Positions 59,375 to 64,000 of a stretch of DNA of 64,000 bases are shown here, piece after piece. Source of the stretch: Scolanthus callimorphus (taxonomy: Eukaryota > Cnidaria > Anthozoa > Actiniaria > Edwardsiidae); the NCBI GenBank assembly GCA_033964015.1, contig CM066914.1:9911831-9975830 (forward strand). Direction: 5' to 3'. The position numbers were made by a program, and so were the translations under genes. Numbering within the stretch: the stretch's first letter is position 1; every line of letters starts with the position of its first letter. Below the pieces are notes generated by a model. The model saw only the letters and a program-made list of their open reading frames with translations. It ran no database searches and was not told the DNA's origin.

Positions 59375-59759
59375 GTCCAGTTCCTGAAACTCTCCTTCGC
59401 GGCCCCGTTGTCTGTGGTCGCCGAAAGGAGAGTCCAGAAACCTTTGGATGCGCATGCGCTAGATCTGACCAAGAACTTGGGTGTTTTCGTTAGTGCGCAT
59501 GATCCAGATACCGTTGTCGGAAATTGATTGTTGGCTACATGAGTTTTGTCCATCAAGATAGGACGCCCTTGTGACCGTAACCGCGGGAATTCAACAAACA
59601 ATCTCCGACAGCGGTATTTGGATCATGCGCACTAACAAAAAAACCCAAGTTCTAAGTTCTTGGTCAGATCTAGCGCATGCGCATCCAAAGGTTTCTGGAC
59701 TCTCGTTTCGGCGACCACAGGAAACAACGGAGCCGCGAAGGAGAGTTCAGGGACTGGAC
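59375..59759. mobile_element. 385-bp foldback flanked by a 13-bp direct repeat
   Basis: Arms of about 150 bp (GTCCAGTTCCTGAAACTCTCC...GATCCAGATACCGTTGTCGGA and its inverse) enclose about 85 bp. The 13-mer TATGGAGAGCGTA occurs directly on both sides (59362-59374 and 59760-59772), like a long target-site duplication. Confidence 0.8.
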
Positions 59760-60217
59760 TATGGAGAGCGTAACTGATCCAGTCGTATATTATCATGAAC
59801 TTAGGCAATGTCCCAGCGGCCGCTTCCGGTTTAGATTGAGCAACAACAGACCACGGTATGAAGGGCGAACTTGCGAAAGTACTTAACTTGAAAATCCCTT
59901 TTTCTTGATTTTTGAATTTCATCATTAGTTTTACTAGAGTTAAAGATCGACATAAATTTACATTTGCCTGCGTGATGAGCACGTGGTCTGGGTGCAAAGT
60001 TTACATAATTATGCAAATTACAACCTGTTTGTGTTACATGACCCAAGCGAATCGGCACATGACTCCCATCGTCAATCGAATGTGTCAGGATATTTCCTTT
60101 CCTTTGCTCCAAAAAACTGGCAAGGTCGTGGGGCTGGGGGGTCTACTGAGATCTCTGTAGTTCACGTTGTCTTCGCAGTGAATCAAAGCTACTTTTCCTG
60201 ATCCAATTTTACACAAA

Positions 60218-63200
60218 ATGGGAGCGGGTAGAGACGGTCTAAAGATTGAAACTAAACCTATGTTGCCAGATAAGAAGAGTAGCGATTCTTCAGCCAAGGC
60301 TCTGCTTGTATCGCTGGAACCAGAAGATAGGTAAGAGATCATAGATAGATATATGTGAGACAGTAAAATGTAGTGTAGCATAAAAAGATGTTAGTTTGCC
60401 GCAGTTAAAATATCTAGAACTCTACAGATTTCTTTGTTTACAATTTTAACTGCTGATGTGCCACTTTTGAGATTTTTATTATTCTTATTATTATCCTCAA
60501 GGGAGAACATGCAATCAAACGGTTATTAGAGCCGTCGGGACGTGCTCGTATCCTTCAGCATTGCGTGGTTCTCTCTTTTGATGTGTTTTGATCGGAAAAT
60601 CTATCGGTGGGACGATCTATTTAGAAAGCTACGGGCTTTTTGTACGGAAGCGCGCCTGTCAGCGAAAAAGAGCGCGTTTCCGCCGCCTTTTTGTTTCAAC
60701 CGAACACGATCTACCATATGTTTCTCGACAGAACGTCCCGTCTGCGACATTTTCATCCCAAATAAACGGTCAAATGATTTATATACATTTGCAATACTAT
60801 TGTGCAGCCTTATTTCACTGTGGAGATCAATGTTTGCTAAAAACGTTCGAATTGTTTGGCAAATATATGCATAACATTATCTTATGTGTACCGGTAACAC
60901 CGAAAGAGTATTTTCATGCTTCAACATCCTCGCATCTGATCCTGGAATGTTTTAGTATCTGCAGCTTCGTGTTCAAGTGGGTTCAAGTTGTGTCTCGAAA
61001 TGTCCAAGGATTTCAAGATCCAGTTACTACTTTAATTTCTCATGAAAGTTGTAAATTACATTTACATAATCAAATGGATATCCACTTGACAACTATTTTT
61101 TTACAGATAAGAGTTTCTAGAGAAAAATCATAGGAATCACTTAATGCGTAGATCGGTCATCGACCTTTCTGAAAACAGCTATACAGTTTCCAGAATCAGT
61201 CATAGAAGATTGATTTCAAGTCTATATTTAAAAATTTTGTCACCATGTTGACTATGATAGGTCTATTAGACAGTGTTTCAACAGGGGCTAGTTTGCAGAA
61301 TACTCATCTACTCACTTCATATATCCAAAATGCTGTCATTCTTGTAGGGATAATAGTCCAGTTTCGAATTATCTACTCCAATATTAAACCAATATTATGA
61401 TTTAGATTCAAATGTGTGTACTGGGTTATGCTGCTACAAGGGATTGGCACCCTGTTACCTTGGAACATGTTTATTACAGCACACATGGTAAGCACATCTA
61501 TTGACAAACTGAGGCGACAATCACATGACTGATTCTGTGAGTGAGGGAAGGGGAGGAAGTCGGGGCGAGCAAAAAAAACATCTAGAAAAGAAGAGAATGA
61601 GAGCATTGAACCCCTAGGGGGGAGGGGGTCACTGTTGTGCTCTCCTTAACAGAATAGGATTTCTGAGCTTCTGGTCATAAACAGAGAGGGTATACATTTT
61701 CCAGACATTTGAGTCTGTCATCATAAACAAGATATCAATGTTTCAAAATTTAGAGTTTCAGGTCATGGCAAGGGCATTCATGTCCCAATATTTTGTGCTT
61801 TTTGTCATAAACAGGGTGCGAAAATTAGCAGTTTTTCTGTCATATACAATCTGGTTGAACCATAGGAAGGGAACTGTTAGACTGCTAGCAGCTCCTACTT
61901 TGGTGTGCATTCCCAGAAAAGCGGGCATGAACCCCCATCAAACGTTTGACTGTTAACAAGAGATTGTAGCCTTTTATCCAACACTGACTCTCAGGTTTTT
62001 GTTTGTTTGCAGTACTTTACAGAGAAATTGAAATCAGAGAAGGACCTCACCCACAGTTTTGAGAACTATTTCTCAATTGCAGCAATGGTACCCAATGTCC
62101 TCATGTTCTTTATAAACACTTTGTTCAAACACAAGTAAGTTATTTGCTATTAAGCCTTGCATGCAACCAGCTGATTTTTGTGCTCTCAAATTAAAATTGC
62201 TGGTCTTGCTGGACCTAAGAACGTTTCATTTTGACAAAAAATCCTTTGAGCATCATGAAATGGCATCAGCTGGTACTGTCTCTCCCAACAAAATCATGTT
62301 TTTCCTGTTCCAAAACCCATACATAGGCAGATTTAGGGAGGGGGGAGGGGGGGGATCAGGGGCCTGGGTCCCCCCTTTTCGATAGATTTCCCCATACATT
62401 TACTGTATTTGCAAGAGCAAGGTTATAACTTTGCCTCCATTTTTTACTTTGGACCCCCCCTTTCTGGAGATCCTAGATCTGCCCCTGCCCTGCATAATAA
62501 ATTATGCTTCCCTTTCTGTCTCTGCAAGGCTAGTTGTTTATTGTGTGTCTTTCTCTCTCATTAGGGTGCGATTACAAGTACGAATGGTGACTTCACTGAT
62601 AATGATGACACTTCTGTTGTGCTGACAACTGCATTAGTTAAAGTCAACACCACACAATGTATGTTATTCTCCTGGCTACAGTCTTGTCCTTATGCATATG
62701 GTACATTATAGAGAATGCATACTCATTGTTGTCAACTCCCACAGCACAGAAACCTTGAGATGTTGCTAGAAAATGCAACGAATATGTAAGAAAAATCCAC
62801 GCATGTTATGTGGGAGAAACACAGTAAATTTTTTAATGTAGCAAAATGTTGACCTTGAGATAAGGCTCAAATTTTGGGACTCCCTCATAATGTGGGAAAG
62901 TTGAGTACACCACACAGAATGAGAATGCACCTCTGAAATTACTTTGATTTATTTTTCAGGGACAATGGAGTTTTTCTATGTAACAATCCTCACTGTAGTA
63001 GTCGTGAACAGTAAGTATATCATAGAAATTAGACAAAATATGAAATTTATAACCATGAAGTACCAAACTCTGCCATGTTAATTCACCTCACAGAATTTGA
63101 CATAAATTATAGCCCTGATTTAGAAATCCTAAAATATCTTCAGATCAGGCTTGTACTGTAATTTATTTAAACCTCGGTTGCACAGAGGCAATCACTTAAT

Positions 63201-63629
63201 CTCAAGGTACCTTTAAGGTTTAGAGCATTTATTGAACAAACGTTGGTACATGCTGAAACTGGGGTGAGAGTAAAAATAGGTGTGGCCTGATTGTCACGTG
63301 ATACTAACTCCGATCTCTCCAACTTTTGTACTGACATGTATTCAGTCTATGGGTAGTAGGTGTCATATTGGCTGCGCTATAGAAATCAACCTGTTTTTAT
63401 ATGAGAGGTTCAAAATTGGTTGGCATGGGTGCAAAATTACTGGGTCGATCCATTACAAACATTCGAAACATTAGTTTTGTGTTTTCAGTGATGACAGCAG
63501 TTTATCAAGGTGGATTGTTTGGTCTGAGTGGTATGATGCCTGCCAAATACACTGGTGCTGTCATGACAGGACAAGGAATTGGAGGGACATTTGCTGCTCT
63601 TGCCAGCATAGTCTTCACAGCCATTTGGG
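60218..63629 (+). CDS. SLC29A: Equilibrative nucleoside transporter (SLC29 family), 5' part; frame broken in one exon
   Basis: Exons are 60218-60330, 61406-61487, 62013-62134, 62565-62658, 62960-63010 and 63489-63629; the gene continues past the window. The product starts MGAGRDGLKIETKPMLPDKK...LEPEDR, then TM1 with the ENT signature LLQGIGTLLPWNMFITAHM, a loop (YFTEKLKSEKDLTHSFENYF), TM2 (SIAAMVPNVLMFFINTLF), TM3 (VRMVTSLIMM...TTALVKVNTTQW), TM4-5 with YQGGLFGLSGMMPAKYTGAV and MTGQGIGGTFAALASI. ENTs move nucleosides down their gradient at the plasma or lysosomal membrane. Phases agree everywhere except the fourth exon, which is 94 nt where 95 (or 92) is needed; read in frame it stops at TGA 62623-62625. 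One base seems to be missing near 62612-62620. Similarity is spread over ENT1 and ENT3, so I give no paralogue number. Confidence 0.92.
62326..62486. mobile_element. G-rich MITE in SLC29 intron
   Basis: GGCAGATTTAGGGAGGGGGG on the left and CCCCCCTTTCTGGAGATCCTAGATCTGCC on the right; same ends as 8992-9144. It lies 80 bases before the frame-broken exon. Confidence 0.65.
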
Positions 63630-63786
63630 GTGAGTAAAGATACCTTCTGTGCTGGTCCGATGAAAATAACAAATAAATAAATCACACCAATATTTAGGAT
63701 AACTGTGTAAAGAAAACATTAGCTTTTTTGCAGCTAGTGTCTTCATGTTTTTCTTGTACCATACGTACTACCGAAATCACTAAACT

Positions 63787-63996
63787 GTTAGCGCCCAGGG
63801 AAGAAACAATCTATCGTTTTTCAAATTCAATCGATCGAAATGATCACATGACTTGATCAACATGATCACATGACTCACATTTCTTTTATGTGATGTTAGA
63901 AATGTACAGAAACATGGCCGTTTCGATCAATCAGAATGGTCATGTGAGTTAAACGGATTTGAAAAACGATTGATCGTTTGTCCTTGGGGTGCTAAC
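63787..63996. mobile_element. Foldback MITE
   Basis: GTTAGCGCCCAGGGA...AATCTATCGTTTTTCAAATTC pairs with GATTTGAAAAACGATTGATCGTT..CCTTGGGGTGCTAAC; the interior has several TGATCACATGACT words. It lies in an intron of the transporter. Confidence 0.8.
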
Positions 63997-64000
63997 AGCT

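Noticed and set aside
60542..61133. ORFs of 110 and 181 codons in SLC29 intron 1
   Set aside because: They overlap in different frames, show no domain and lie between two well-supported exons.
1..64000. Bacterial or phage defence, toxin or secretion system
   Set aside because: All recognised genes are spliced metazoan genes; no operon, ribosome-binding sites or prokaryotic domains were seen.

Overview
This window is animal nuclear DNA, most likely from an anthozoan cnidarian (sea anemone or coral). The genes are split into many short exons with GT-AG introns. They are metazoan families: synaptotagmin, SPARC, LIN52, ODF3/SHIPPO, ALDH6A1 and an equilibrative nucleoside transporter. The space between and inside genes is packed with small foldback transposons, decayed non-LTR retrotransposons and simple repeats of a kind I associate with cnidarian genomes. 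The cnidarian assignment is inference; a metazoan genome is certain. There is no operon, CRISPR array or bacterial defence locus.

Layout. 1-5036 (minus): a coiled-coil protein gene in four exons with matching intron phases; its 3' end lies outside the window. 5037-19870: about 15 kb with no recognisable gene, holding pieces of at least three non-LTR retrotransposons, several MITEs and a 2.1 kb composite element with terminal inverted repeats. 19871-24623 (plus): a complete six-exon synaptotagmin-like gene whose two C2 domains have lost most calcium-binding aspartates. 28134(?)-32572 (plus): a SPARC-family matricellular gene with no acidic module seen; upstream of its third intron lies a 0.4 kb CACGG/CACGA pentanucleotide array enclosed in inverted repeats. 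33763-40724 (minus): a complete 17-exon ALDH6A1 (methylmalonate-semialdehyde dehydrogenase) predicting 531 residues. 41199-44746 (plus): a complete six-exon LIN52, head-to-head with ALDH6A1 across 474 bp. 46436-50258 (plus): a complete four-exon ODF3/SHIPPO gene with an 18-bp minisatellite in its last intron. 56001-64000 (plus): the 5' part of an SLC29 transporter with two candidate first exons of equal splice phase, and one exon (62565-62658) whose length breaks the reading frame.

The genes do not form one pathway. Neighbour relations that may matter are the head-to-head ALDH6A1/LIN52 promoter, the convergent SPARC/ALDH6A1 pair, and the heavy loading of introns with inverted-repeat elements. 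All exon limits were read by eye from splice signals, open frames and intron-phase agreement; none has been checked against transcripts.
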